This document shows positions 35,201 to 46,905 of a stretch of 64,000 nt of DNA, piece by piece. The notes beneath the pieces were generated by a model, which did no database searches, was not told the origin of the DNA, and worked only from the letters and a program-made list of their open reading frames with translations. Source of the stretch: Heliocidaris erythrogramma (taxonomy: Eukaryota; Echinodermata; Echinoidea; Camarodonta; Echinometridae); NCBI GenBank assembly GCA_025617745.1, contig CM046853.1, forward strand, positions 53,097,021-53,161,020, given 5' to 3'. The translations under genes were made by a program, and so were the position numbers. Position 1 is the stretch's first letter; each line of letters opens with the position of its first letter.

Positions 35201-37207
35201 GTCCTAATTTAAGCTTTACTTTTTAAAACTTGTCAGGACGAAGAGCAAGGTGGAAACAGATTTTTTTCGGTTTATAATAATTGGATCCTTGTTATCCTGA
35301 ATAAATATACATGTATGTCAATGATAAATAAATAAATATAGATTCAGAAAAATGTGAATTAATATTTACACAAGCAACACCGGGTAGTAAAAAAGCTTGA
35401 AGGAATCCGATAGGCTCAGGTCTCGTTCTATGTTCTTCAGTGACGTCATCATCGTCGTCATCGTCACTCACGTGTTCATCTGTAGTCTTTAGCTTCTCTT
35501 TTTTGAATTGGAGTTCATCTTTGTTCGCAAAAGCTGCAGTAAAGAATAATAGAATAAAACGGTATAGAATGTTAAAGAAAATGGCTATGGAATAAAGTGA
35601 TTGACGAAATGGTCGAGTCCGATTGTGGACTATAATTCTAAGAATCATTTTCGTGGTTGACGATGGTAATACAAATTTTCTAAATGCTCAACTGGTAAGG
35701 TTAACTATTTCTTCAATTTGTAATTCCTTTTTTTTTTCTCATCAGATCAGTGGGTATCAGCCTTTTTTCATTAAAACAATCCTCTGTTCTAAGCTTTTGG
35801 AGGAGAAACCAAAGTGCTCTATTCGATATTGACAAAGTCGTCATACTCAAACTCTGTGCCACACTCCTTCATTTTCAGGATAGTGTTGCATTCTAACAAT
35901 TCCATAATTGTATTATTTCCTTAGATCACGGAGATTAGTATCTTTTTTCATTGTGTTCCATGATTTAGCTTACCATCTAAAATACATAACAATCGCATCA
36001 CAATTGATAAGCAATCCTGAAAAACATACTGCTACATCATAAAAGATTTTGTTCGACACCTTTAAAATGATGTCAGTGAAGGGTGATTAATCTGTATACA
36101 TTCAATAGGCCTTACGTTTTTTGTCTCCTGATTTTGACTCCTTTTCCCTCTCATCGTCGTCATCATCCTCCTCTTCATCGTCCGATTCGGCAGAGAGATA
36201 TAATCCTGATAAAATAATATGTCATTTATCAAGAGAGAGAGGGGAGAGAACTACAACCCACATCAGGCGGATACCAGACACCATACATCTACGATCTGGG
36301 GAGCGTTTCATCAAGCGTTTGGTCAGTGATTTTTACCGACAACTGTTATAAGCTCCTGAAATCCTTCCATCTGATTGGCTGAGAGCAAATTTGTCGGTAA
36401 AAATCACTGACAAAACGCTTGATGAAGTGCTCCCCAGATCTTGCTCAGAAATACATTAAGCAATTATTCTATCATCATAAAGAATTGATACATGAAACAA
36501 AAACAACATTTTTTTTATACAAGTTTGTTCTAGCTACTAAATAAATAAGAACATGATTCTATACATCAAGATCATTCCAGTCTGGATCTACAGCTTTATG
36601 ACTGAGGTACTATATTAAAGTCTTGAAACGATGACAGCGAACGAGAAAGTGAGGGAGAATTAAAGAGAGAAAAAAGGGACAGAAAGCGATGGAAAGAGAC
36701 AGATTTAAAAAAAAGGGAGAATAGGTAAGAAAGGAAAAGAGAGAAAGAAAGGAAATAGAGAGAGAGAGGAAAAGAGAAATAAGAGAAAGTGAAGACAACG
36801 AAAAGGACGAAAGTAAGTGAGAGAAGGGGAGATGATGAAAAAGAAAGGAAAATAAAATAAGAGAGATAAACAAGAGGAAAACGAAGATAAAGACAAGAAA
36901 TGGGAGAGTAAAAGAGGAGAAAGAGATAAAGACAGACAGACAGACAGACAGAGAGACAGAGAGAGACAGAGAGAAAGAAAGGAGGGGAGGGAGGGGAGGG
37001 AGATCATTTGGTTATAGAGGGGAAGAGAGAGAGAGGTGGGGGGGAGTATTTCATCATACATCCAGTGTCTTACCAGCATCACGAGGTGCTGGATTCAAGA
37101 ACAAGAGGAGGACTAAACCCCAGAAGAACATCAGTATGGCCGTCAGAAGGAAAGCGAACTAAGATTGGGAGCAAACACATTCGTAACTTCAGCGAATCAG
37201 TTTTGTG

Positions 37208-37257
<50 letters not shown>

Positions 37258-40200
37258 ACTACATTGTTTTTGTTAATTAGTTCTGATAATGTCTAGAATA
37301 GACTTGGAAGACGGGACTATGTCAACTTATTCTTTTATCCCTTCTCTACCAACAAATAATAATACGGTAACTGGAAGATATATGTCTTAAGTTGTAGATG
37401 GTCAGTCGACAAACCAAAGTATAAGGCTTGTCAAAATATTCTTCATACAGTAGATATATTTCATGACTATTAAATTGTTTCGACAAAATAAGTTGAGTTC
37501 ATCGGTGGCGACTGTTTACTACTGCATTGGGAAGGGGACGCATCATGTTTATTTCTCCGATTCTTGATCTTTTAGATTTAAAAAAACAAAAAACAAAAAC
37601 CCACTCATATCTGTATTTCAATCATGAAAAGTTTTTGATAATAAGTTTTGAACTTTTTTAACTGCCGGAGAGTCCGAAACCAAGAATACTTTCCCACATT
37701 GAAAATAATTATAAGAAACCCTTAACATCGATGCATTAATTCATCAAAAAGTTTTTTTAATATGTTACAACTCTAAACAGGGGCGTAAATCGGAGGGGGG
37801 GGGGGGAATAATTTCGAAATTACCTCTGAATCATAATGAAGAGGATAGCCTATGTACGATTAATACCCTTCCCCCAACCACCTTCTGAAGTAGACCCCGA
37901 CGTCCCTGCCTCAGGGTGGTTGATTGCACAGGACCTACCTTTCTTAAAACTGGGGGGGGGGGGGGGTACATTTAATTTAATTATTTACTGGTCTTTTACG
38001 TATTAGAAGCTCAAAAAAGTTTTAGAAAGAGATTTACCATAGGCCCATATACATATAGGTCAAATATGGACATTTACAGATCATATCATACCTCATATCC
38101 ATAGGTGAGGACGAGAGAAGCAGAAAAAGCTCCGACGATGTTACCCACAGAACCACAAGCACTCCAGATTCCAAACACCAGCCCTCGACTGTGAACCGTG
38201 AAAAATACCATCAGAAAATGGGGGGGGGGGGGGGGGGGCGGAGACACAAAACTTGATTTAAACTTTATATTCAGCAACAGATATTGAGAATAATCTCGAT
38301 TTTACACTCTAACATTGCATATCAATTGTGATATGCAAACATAAATTTCGGGAAATTTATAGCTTTGTCGTTGTAGTTGTAGCATTTGTGCCTGAACAAA
38401 AATAGTGTAATACAACTTGATCTGCTTTTTAAAATCGAGGTATGGTTTATGACTCATCAGAAAAATTATAAATTGTTGATTTTAAAGGAAGTTAGTGGAA
38501 AATGTTCTCCTATCGGTATAAAATGTTAGTATGTGAACTTGTGAAGTTTTCTCGAGTTCTTAGTTTGTGTAGAAGATATTCATTATACTTATTTGGTTTT
38601 GCAATTGTTTTTTTTAAACATATACAGATAAAATGTTCAGAATGGAAAGGCATATAGAAGTTTAGAAGATTATGAGAATGTACCTTTTTTCGGAGAACCA
38701 GTTACCCATGACTGCGATGAGGGTAGGCCAACCAGTCCCTTGGAGAAGACCATTCAGGATCCAGAAGACTATGTAATACCAATGATTGTAGACCTTTACC
38801 CATTCACTCACTGTGCCGAACAAAAACATCTTCAGAAAGGAACAGATAGGTAAAATAATATTAAATAATTAGACATTAACCACCAGGGGCGGATCCAGGA
38901 TTTTGTAAAAGGGGGGGGGGGGGGGGGCACACAAATCTCCGAAAATATTCTGATAAGCAAAAACCCACAAAAATTACCAGCATTGTTGGACTCTCTATTT
39001 CGTTCAAATTCTCTATCAAGCAACACAAAAAGGGGGCACAGTGCACATTTTTCTTTCAAAGAGTGGGGGCACGGGCCGGAAATACCCCGCCCTAAATACG
39101 CCACTGTTAACCACGATAAAATGCGAAGAAAGAGGCCTTGCTTCTGCCACACCAAGACACGCGCCTTGTTTTTTCTACTTGTTTGGGAATATGAGGAAAT
39201 TGCTTGTTCACCAAATGCTACGGTGGCAGGGACAGACAGGTAGGGTAAGAAAACAAGGAAATAAACAAAGAGAAACCACCACCAATAACAACAATAAAAA
39301 CGGTACGGTACAATAGATTGAGAGACTCGACAATGTCAGTTCCCTCATCTTATCCCGGTCATGCCCCTGTATTTTATGTTTGTTTAGAAAATTATGTCAA
39401 AATTATCTTATATCTAAGATCATTAGCTTTATTTACTGCAAATTGTCGCAGCTGAAGAGCCGTGCCCACATGTCAACTTTAAAGGACCTAACTTCATTAT
39501 TGATAACAGGAATGATGTATGTATTTCTATTTTGAGGAAAATACAACTCCAGTCCTCTTTAATTTCATGGTTAAGAGTTCATTATTACGATACCTTGTTA
39601 TTTGCCACGTCCTTCTCAAAGAGAAGCATTATACCAACAAAACTTACCATCATGGCTGAACTGCACATTCCAAACGAGAGTACAAGCCTCAGATCAAATC
39701 TGCATGATGGATATTCACCAGTCAGAATTAGTTCATTTCATTCAAAGTATACTGTTAAGATTTAATCTGTAGTATAGCGCAGCTTGGACAGGAGAGGGCC
39801 GGATAAAGCGTTCAGTATTGCAGTCATGTCTACATGGCCTTACTTTTATGACCATCCAACACAGTTTTCCTTGAAATTCAAGTTACTCAAATATGAACAT
39901 TTTAATTTTTCACATTGATCGTAAAAACATGAACTATAGACACGCTACATGATTATATATACAGTACTATAAAAGGCATATATGTAAATACACTGTGAAA
40001 AGCTTTAATGTACGAAAGTCTATTTTGCATTCTTTTAAAAGAAAAAAAATTAGAATGATTCTGCCAAAAATATTTATGAAAATCACTATTTCTGTTTTCA
40101 GACAATATCAAAGCATTATGCTAATATCGGCATCATGACCGTAAAGCGGAGTTTTTTGTGCACAAGTTCAGAAATTTTGTTGTAAAGATATCCAATTTTA

Positions 40201-43200
40201 ATTTTACCGTTGTTAATTAACATTCGTCTTATATTCTATATCATAAGTAAAACACTACTTCGATATTGACATAAAATATTTGATTACGTAAGGATGACAG
40301 CATCTACTATTTTATGATGATGTGTCCATCTACAGTATTTGGGACATCAAGCCAATAAAACTACACTGTGTGACATTTTATTTCTCTCATAAAATGCAAT
40401 CCGTATGTAATTCTGGCACCCCCCCCCCCCCCCCCCCACATTAGAGGAAAAATATAGGAGAAACAAACATTTCTTTCACACATTTCACAATAGTATGTTG
40501 CCTAATAATTTCAATACAGTATACTTTCTCCAGCGGCGTAGCCAGGATATTTTCAGTAGGGGGGCACCGCCTTTCTGCAAGGGCACAGGACGCGGTTTTG
40601 TTGTCATTGTGACATCGTCATCGTAGTTCGTGCGGGCAGGGAGTTAATTTTCATCCTTTTTTGTCACTGGGGGTATAATGGGGCAGTAAATGGGGCAGAT
40701 CACTAGATTGCTGATGGGTTTGGATTTTTCAGGGGGCACAAGAAATTTGTGGGGGCACGTGGCCCCCAGGCCCCCCTATGGCTACGCCGGTGGCCTTCTC
40801 AAGTGGTTAGATATGTTTGCGCTCAATCAACTGATCAACCACTTTTATTTTTAATGTTAATTTTTTAATGTTATGTTTAATTTTATTTTTAATAATTAAA
40901 ATATTTTCCTGGAAGACAATTATTGAAAGAAATCTGTTTGATATACCTGTCACCGAGGAAGCCGCTTACAAACAAACCAATTGCATATGAAACTAGGAAG
41001 ACAGTGTCCAGAATGCTGAAGAATAACTCGGCCTGTCCTATAGTATCTAAAAACGGGTCTTCATTAGGATCCTATGGGAGACAAGGAACATGATAGATTG
41101 ATTGATTGATTGATTTTATTCCAACAACTATATACGGTATACCAACAAAATATATTTTTACAAGAAATGTGACAGAATCGATAAATATGAGAGAAGGAGA
41201 AGAGAAATCAAATGTGTAAAAGGAATAGGCACTGGAGGAGATGAAATGAACATCATTTCTTGCGTGGCAAAATGGAAAAGTAAAAGAGGAATAGAATGAA
41301 CAGTAAGCCTTGCATTTACTTGACCTGAACTGTACTGCATTTATCCTGGGCATTTCATATTTTTTATCCTGGGCATTTTATAATTTTATCCTGGGCAAAT
41401 ATTTCATAATAATTATGAAATGCCCAGGATAAAATGCACTACGGTCCGGGCAAGCTCCAGGCAAACTCTCAACCCATCGACAGTGCTCATGAAATATAAA
41501 TTTATAGGTCACTGCTCACAGAAATTAGACTATATGGTATTAAACGAACGCAATTGTTTCACACAACATACGGTCCATTTCCAGTACATGTATTAATCAA
41601 TATGATTTTGACACATCCTGGTCGCAGCCGCCGTTTTTTCCATGCAGCCACTGACGCTATTATACGCCCTCTCATACGAATGCCCGGAACTAGGTCAAAC
41701 TTTGATTATTGAAATATATCTGCAAATTAAAATATTCATTTTCTTTTCATACAGAGGAGCAGCCAATCAAAATACATGCTTTTTCACAACAAACAAGCGT
41801 TTCTTGAAATTTTCTTTTTACGACTGGACATTCTGATACAATATCAGTACGACTCTGATCTGCTGATATTATTTTGAGCATTTTTTTCTCGCAGTCTCCG
41901 TTCTTTACATAAACTATGATGTAGAATTTAAGTGTACACAATCATTTTCAGTCTTGATGAGAACAATGATGTTCAACTTTTGCGTACTAACCTTAATTTG
42001 TCTTTTTACCCCCAGCTAAATATGAGCACTCAATTTCTTCGATTTATCGCTTAATCTCACAAGATTAGAGCAACACGATTCTATTAATTAGCAATACCTT
42101 CATCGAAGGCATTTAACAAGCTTAATAACATAACAACCGAGGCATTACGATTGGTGAAATCTAGCTCTCACGAGTCTCATTTACTTGAAGAAATGCTTTT
42201 TTCTCAAAGTTCCCCTCTACAGATTGAAATGTTTTCCGTAACCACCATTTTGCTTTCTTCGTTTTTGTTTTCATTTCATCCTAAATGGATTCTGCTATGT
42301 CGTTTATATTCATGATAATAATAATAATAGTGGATTCTTGTACAGCGCACGTGTCTGTCAGACTGGACACTCCTGGCGCTCCACATTATTATTACTCTGG
42401 CTTTAGCATGGCTGCTCTTAAGCGCTCTAGCATTTCAAGGAATTAATTCCTCACCTGACAAATGTAGATTAATGTCTTGCTAAAGGACACTGTAGTTGAT
42501 TCGAACCCCGTACCTTGTGGTTCACAGTCCTGGGGCTTGTCCACTAGACCACAACACCTCTTCATGACCCATAAGGGAAAGGGAGCAGAAGATTATTATG
42601 TTGTGTTTATTATTTTCTATAACAAAAATCATCCTCACCACTGAGTCATTTGTGAAGATTGTTTCGTTGAGAGGTAATAACGTCCATGTTTCAGTCAGGG
42701 CTGTTCTCACGTTACTGAATGTCTTTCTGGCCGCATGAATAAACACAAACCTAGATCGAAATAACACATATTGATCGTGGATTATTGTCAGTAGTTACTG
42801 TATTTCAGAAGAAAATATGTAGAGTTTTAAGAGGTATATGCATAATGGCAACCCCTCTATAGAGATCATCTCATGCCTCTTCCTATATGGGAAAGTGTGT
42901 TGTAGAACCTGTCTATACAGGTCACTTTATATTCTATACCTCAGATGGCCTTCGACTGTATATAAGAGAAGATATTCTTCAAGAATTACCCTAAGAATAT
43001 AAGAAGTGAAAACTGACTCTTCGTGGAATTATGGGCTCCTATCTCAATTGCTGGTGGGTCGTCAAAATATCCCACCTTCGTTTCTCGTATATGAAAACAA
43101 TGTAAAATTTTGTAAAATTATTTTCATAGAAAAATAAGAGAAGAAAATCCATTACCTACTTCTGTACAAGAATGCATTATTGTCTTAGTATATTGAAGTT

Positions 43201-44936
43201 TGTAAAAGGGATGCACTACCAAAAACAAATATCGAGATAGAATTATAGAGTATCGCATTATAGTAGTATGGAGCAGTCACGGAAGACAATCTTCAAATGT
43301 TTTATGTAACGCTGTTTCAGAGTGTATCGACGCATATAATTTTTTGGATCCCATTAGATTAACAACTTTCATTTGGGCTACCCTGAAATTCTATCTTCGT
43401 TTCGTTATAAGTTTTCTTTTTAATTCATCATGCTTGATTAATCAAATCACATCAAATCAAATCAAATCATAGTAGTCATGATAACAAGATAAAATTATAA
43501 AATACTACTTTAGCAGTACGGAGCAGTTTGGGAAAACGGTTTAAATGAAAGTTTAGAGGTTTAAAGTTTAAGAGCAGTTAAACAGCTTTCATGGACTATA
43601 CCCTGAAAACATTGTATTCGTTCTGTCAGAACTTTTCTCTTTATGCTTCACTAATGAAATCAAATTAGCTTGTGATTTCAACGAGTGCGATATTTTATAA
43701 AATTTTGATTACATTTTTAAAAGCTGTTTAATGTTTGAAAGCGTTTAATAAGTGGATAATTGGAGTTGTTTACAGTGAACCATTCATATGAAACCAGGAT
43801 TAATCTTTATACAGTTATCGTGTACGTCTACTGATTTTAAAGTGAATATACCACTTCTTATAATTATTTCACATTGACAAATCACTTCCCGAATTTACAC
43901 TACTTTTATCAACCAAGTATATATCCAAATAAAATTTTCCCCTGCATTATGCTTATTCACTGCTATCTATAAAAGTATGGGGTTTTTCTCTGTAGTCTTT
44001 TTAACGCTTTATTCCTCTCAAAATATTGGTATATTACTACAATTATCCTCATGATCATCATCACCATAATCACCACCACAATCACCATTACTAAACAGAA
44101 ACCCCCAAACATTTAAAACCAGTCATGGATGACACTCCTCCAATGACAACTAAAAACATACACCGAACATATGAATTGGAATTGAAAAATCGCTATAGAA
44201 ATATAAAAGAAAACAATAACAACTTAAAAATAAAAACGACAAAGAAGACATAAGTTTTGAAACGGAACATGTTTCGGAGTCATACTCCATCATCAGCCTG
44301 ATTTTTTTACAACAGAGACGGTGCTATATATACTTTCAGATTACATAATACTAAACATGAACAGTTAACAATATAAGGTGTGTCAAAATGTACTTAATGG
44401 GGTGAGGGACCTGTCTGGTCAAGGACCTGGATGAACAATACATACTGTTAAATAGAAAGCAATATTTGGTAATTGTACACCTGTTGGTTGAGTTTGGGTT
44501 TGGTCCATAAAATTTGGTCCAATATATAGGCCTTCTTTTATTTTGAGTTGAAAATCTGTGTGGGCAGTGTCCAGTATTTTGAAGCATTGTGGGTTACATT
44601 CTGATATACATTGTTTTGAAGATCGTAAGTATTTCCAAACGTATATGAAAGCATATGAAAGTATATATAGCACTGTCTCTGTTGTAAAAAAATCAGGCTG
44701 ATGATGGAGTATGACTCCGAAACATGTTCCGTTTCAAAACTTATGTCTTCTTTGTCGTTTTTATTTTTAAGTTACTATCGTGTCGTTCTCTTGGAAAAAC
44801 AATAATAACAAAAAAGTGATAAAAAGGACATTTAGTAACCCTCTTTCAGTTGTACTTACGCGAAAAATGTAAGGAAAAAGACGAGAGCATGGTGCCGTGT
44901 TAAGGTCCGGGAGTACCTCTTTGGCAGGATGGCCAT
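28923..44936 (-). CDS. SLC37A3: SLC37A3 sugar-phosphate-type transporter (15 exons, 511 aa)
   Basis: Exons: 44860-44936, 42639-42750, 40947-41071, 39648-39699, 38684-38829, 38092-38188, 37074-37158, 36116-36205, 35370-35533, 34578-34719, 34072-34173, 32641-32685, 31511-31665, 30812-30877, 28923-29000. Phases agree and total 1536 nt. It is a 12-helix major facilitator protein of the organic phosphate antiporter group, expected in ER or lysosomal membranes. Vertebrate SLC37A3 is the closest member I recall: shared strings include RKTFSNV, VLSFGMCSSA, NGLLQ-TGWP, AVMGNWF, GNI-GA, FACLKLV and TVTGIVDG-G-IGAA-GQ. The central cytosolic loop (exons 8-9) is unusually Asp/Glu-rich. An in-frame upstream ATG at 45080 would add 48 residues; 44936 matches the family start better. 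The last exon (VGSSVLFISPIFIKEIRS, then a stop) was found by its match to the family C terminus. Transport substrate is not shown by sequence. Confidence 0.92.
29147..30244. mobile_element. Foldback element with TTAGGG-like arms, interrupted by a nested insertion
   Basis: The left arm (ATTAGGGTTAGGATTACAAT through AGTCTAGGTTTATGGT) reappears inverted as the right arm, which is split by the element at 29301-30202. Removing the insert gives a continuous right arm. It lies in the last intron of SLC37A3. Confidence 0.85.
29301..30202. mobile_element. TTAA-target transposon (piggyBac or Kolobok type), non-autonomous
   Basis: A 902-bp insert flanked by TTAA on both sides (29297-29300, 30203-30206). 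Terminal repeats are AGGAGAATTA and TAATTCTCCT. Looser inverted similarity continues inward (ATTTATTCCTACTT with AAGTAGGA; GGGGCTGCCATTTTG with AAAATGGCAGCCCC). Two 70-residue open frames inside show no transposase motif. Confidence 0.88.
31692..31729. repeat. (TA)n microsatellite
   Basis: About 19 TA units about 80 bp upstream of the tRNA-Arg gene. A second TA run follows the MITE at 32054-32198 (about 32201-32226). Confidence 0.95.
31807..31878 (+). tRNA. tRNA-Arg (anticodon UCU)
   Basis: Seventy-two bases fold as a cloverleaf. The acceptor stem GTCTCCG pairs fully with CGGAGAC, with discriminator A at 31878. The anticodon stem TTGGC/GCCAA encloses loop GTTCTAA, giving anticodon TCT. The T stem CCGGG/CCCGG encloses TTCGATT (box B), and box A is TGGTCTAGTGG. 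Six T residues follow directly as a polymerase III terminator. There is no intron and no encoded CCA. It lies inside an SLC37A3 intron on the opposite strand. Intact stems and the terminator argue for a working gene rather than a SINE head. Confidence 0.9.
32054..32198. mobile_element. Short MITE with CTAAAGG ends
   Basis: CTAAAGGCTACATTA at the left is inverted as TAATGTACCCTTTAG at the right. Two internal copies of ACTGTCC-GCTAATGTA follow in direct order. It sits between exons 12 and 13 of SLC37A3. Confidence 0.7.
33340..33835 (+). repeat. Degenerate 13-bp minisatellite
   Basis: About 35-38 units of CTTCGGCACCTCA with frequent changes (CATCTCA, TTCCGCACC, TCGTCACC) fill this part of the SLC37A3 intron between exons 11 and 12. 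Because 13 is one more than a multiple of three, several frames stay open in it. Confidence 0.9.
34794..34919. mobile_element. Small foldback repeat (AATTCCGAAAATGAAATA)
   Basis: AATTCCGAAAATGAAATA and its exact inverse TATTTCATTTTCGGAATT bound about 126 bp with a further internal copy (CCCTATTTCATTTCC). It lies about 75 bp upstream (gene sense) of exon 10 of SLC37A3. Confidence 0.7.
36293..36440. mobile_element. Foldback MITE of the GGGGAGCGTTTCAT family, copy 2
   Basis: GATCTGGGGAGCGTTTCATC and its inverse GATGAAGTGCTCCCCAGATC close the element; both arms carry GTCAGTGATTTTTACCGACA-type sequence. The core CTGATTGGCTGAGAG is present. It is in the SLC37A3 intron between exons 7 and 8. Confidence 0.88.
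36640..37045 (+). repeat. Polypurine (GA-rich) tract
   Basis: About 400 bp almost without pyrimidines on the plus strand (GAGAAAG, GACAGACAGACAGA, GGGAGGGAGGGGAGG), ending about 30 bp before exon 7 of SLC37A3. On the transcribed RNA it is a long polypyrimidine run. Long open frames in it are composition artefacts. Confidence 0.9.
37211..37257. repeat. (GT)n(AT)n microsatellite
   Basis: About 14 GT units run into nine AT units in the SLC37A3 intron upstream of exon 7. Confidence 0.95.
37780..37808. mobile_element. hAT-like element end with poly-G tract
   Basis: CAGGGGCGTAAATCGGA followed at once by a run of G residues matches the left-end pattern at 38884. No clear right end or target duplication was found. 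Confidence 0.4.
38884..39106. mobile_element. hAT-like non-autonomous element, perfect 8-bp target duplication
   Basis: The element starts CAGGGGCGGATCCAGG and ends CGCCACTG; inverted, the right end reads CAGTGGCGTATTTAGG. The 8-bp flank TTAACCAC is identical at 38876-38883 and 39107-39114. A 19-base G run lies about 25 nt inside the left end. It is in the SLC37A3 intron between exons 4 and 5. Confidence 0.88.
40531..40792. mobile_element. hAT-like non-autonomous element
   Basis: CAGCGGCGTAGCCAGGATAT at the left and GGCTACGCCGGTG at the right are inverted. Flanks ACTTTCTC and GCCTTCTC match at six of eight positions, a decayed 8-bp duplication. Internal GGGGGGCACC and GGCCCCCAGGCCCCCC flank the middle. 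It is about 150 bp from exon 3 of SLC37A3. Confidence 0.75.
41337..41438. mobile_element. Foldback repeat of TTTATCCTGGGCATTT
   Basis: Three direct copies of TTTATCCTGGGCA are followed by one inverted copy ending AAAATGCA, forming a hairpin with loop AATATTTCATAATAATTATG. It is in the SLC37A3 intron between exons 2 and 3. Confidence 0.7.
42314..42562 (-). repeat. tRNA-derived SINE with (TAA)n tail, best copy
   Basis: On the minus strand: tRNA-like head with box A TGGTCTAGTGG and box B GGTTCGAATC, a body with CTTTAGCAAGACATTAATCT, and a 3' end at TGCGCTGTACAAGAATCC before (ATT)n. The box A word is identical to that of the tRNA-Arg gene at 31807, but the rest of the head is degraded. It lies between exons 2 and 3 of SLC37A3, close to exon 2. 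Confidence 0.85.
43245..43685 (+). repeat. Old tandem duplication (~245-bp unit)
   Basis: Two diverged direct copies share the order GTATGGAGCAGT / GTACGGAGCAGT, then ACTTTCATTTGGG / GCTTTCATGGAC, then TACCCTGAAA, then a CTTT-rich part. A short ATCAA repeat (about 43440-43467) separates them. It lies in SLC37A3 intron 1. Confidence 0.55.
44221..44773. mobile_element. Foldback element with ~115-bp arms (AACTTAAAAATAAAAACGAC ends)
   Basis: The left arm, from AACTTAAAAATAAAAACGAC through ACAACAGAGACGGTGCTATA, is inverted at 44660-44773 with few changes. Each arm contains CTGATGATGGAGTATGACTCC followed by GAAAC (on opposite strands). The 330-bp middle is unrelated AT-rich DNA. It ends 87 bp downstream of exon 1 of SLC37A3. 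Confidence 0.9.
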
Positions 44937-46529
44937 ACCGTCCAAGCCGCCCGCTAAAGACCAATACTGCACTTCGCCAAATGTCTGCTTCCTTCTACCG
45001 CTATCCGATGGACTCTTCGACTGAGACGACTGAGGGACCAACAGTGGCAGCAGCTGTTCCACCGAGTGACGAACCTTCATATTATTTTCCGTAGCCGTTC
45101 CAGATGGTGTTGATATGGTTTTTCAATCGATTTGTATGTTTTTTTGGTAAAATCCTATATATTTTTTTTTCTCTGAATACCTAGAGATTAAAATAGTATA
45201 CCAGTGTTTTAGTTGGTCATAATTGTTCACGGTTCTCTAATTTCGATTTCTTAGTCGATCGGAGTATGAGTAATTAAGAAGGCATTCACGTTCGAAGGGG
45301 TAGTGATCTTGTTAATCATCTCAATATGAAAGATTTGAAAATTGAATATATCACACTTAATCGAGTAAACTGTGCATATTTTCGATATCTCTTGAATCTC
45401 ATGTCTCTAGGTTTTAAAATACATATATTACTACATAATTTTAATTTTAATTCCTATATAATTTCTCAATTATTATCTGAAATTTTCATTTGTTGTAATT
45501 AACTCTGAATCATTCGGTATATCGGTATTATGTATTATTTTCATCTTCCATCCATTTAATTCCAATGAATTATCGTTGTGCCACAATTTGCACGAACAGA
45601 CAATTTATTATATTTTTTTTTCACCCGCAGAACATCTCAAGGAAAAATATACAATAATGTTTGCCACATCAGTTTGATTCACAGGAGGTAAATATTGACA
45701 ATCAACATACAGAAAACAGATAATAGTCGTGTAATTCATCACGCCTATCAATGACGGCGATTTGCTGTTCACTTAATTCTCAAAATATACGGTTTTTTTT
45801 GTTGTTCTGATGCCCCCATTTAAGAGGACATTACATTCAATACAAAGTTATACCAAATTAAAAGAACAATCCCTCAACGAAGGGGATCATTTTTTTAAAA
45901 TCTGCATTGTGCCTTTTTTTAAAGTTCAAAGTTTTATTTTATGAGCTTCAATAAGAAATGACCTAGAAAAAGCGAAAAATAGGGGGAGGGAAAGAAATTT
46001 CATGATTCTTTTTTAGTTGATGACACATTCATAACACCAACCGGTAGGAATGTTCTCATGAATTTAAAATATTTTGTCAATATAAACAATGTATTATCAA
46101 TGATACATTTTTCATGAACACAGAAATACAATCTTAAAAGCCCATAATATGAACATTTCCTTATTGCTGAGGCCTATACCAAACCACAAACTAAATGAAA
46201 TCTTTAAGATATGTGACTTACCTTGTAAATTTAGAAAATTTACCAAGAATGTATAGAAATTAACATTCTATAGAATGACAAAATCACTTCAAAAATTTCA
46301 ACTGTAAAAGCGATAAAAATAAACGAACTGAACATTTCCCACTCTAATCTTGAGGAAAAGTGGACAATCTCCTGAAATTGTTTGGACATTTGGACTTTGG
46401 GTTGACAGAGTCAAGTACTAGTGTATTCTTTGGTTTATATGGAGTCAAGTATACTTCGTATACGTGATCTTATAAACACAATATATACACAACTCTATAG
46501 TTATAAAACGTCTTTATCATCGCTCATTC

Positions 46530-46905
46530 TTTACCTCAACAATCCCCTTCATTCAGCCACCCCCCTCTATTCATCTCTCCCTCGCTCTTCATATCTCTCC
46601 CTCCCTCACTCTTTCTCTTCCTCTATCTCCTTCCCTCATTTTATCTCTTTTCTCACTTTCTTTCTCTTTTCTTCCCCTTCCTCTTTCTTCCCTCTAATTA
46701 TGTCTCACTTGATCTATTTTGCTCCTCTTCTTATGTTTTCCCCCTCCCTCTCGTAATCTCTCGTTTTCTCTTTCTATCTTCTTCTCTTTATTTCACTTTA
46801 TATATCTACCTCCCCATCACCCCTCTCTCTCCCACTCCTTCATTGTTTTCTCTCTCCCAATCTTTCTTTCTTTCTTTTTCTCTCTCTCTCTCTCTTTGCT
46901 CTTGA
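46530..46905 (+). repeat. Polypyrimidine (CT-rich) tract
   Basis: About 375 bp dominated by CTCTCC, TTTCTC and CCCTC words with few purines, the mirror composition of the tract at 36640. Open frames rich in Ser, Phe and Leu in it are artefacts. Confidence 0.85.

Noticed and set aside
36610..37082. Ser/Leu/Phe-rich open frames
   Set aside because: Products of a polypurine/polypyrimidine tract without stop codons; no coding signal.
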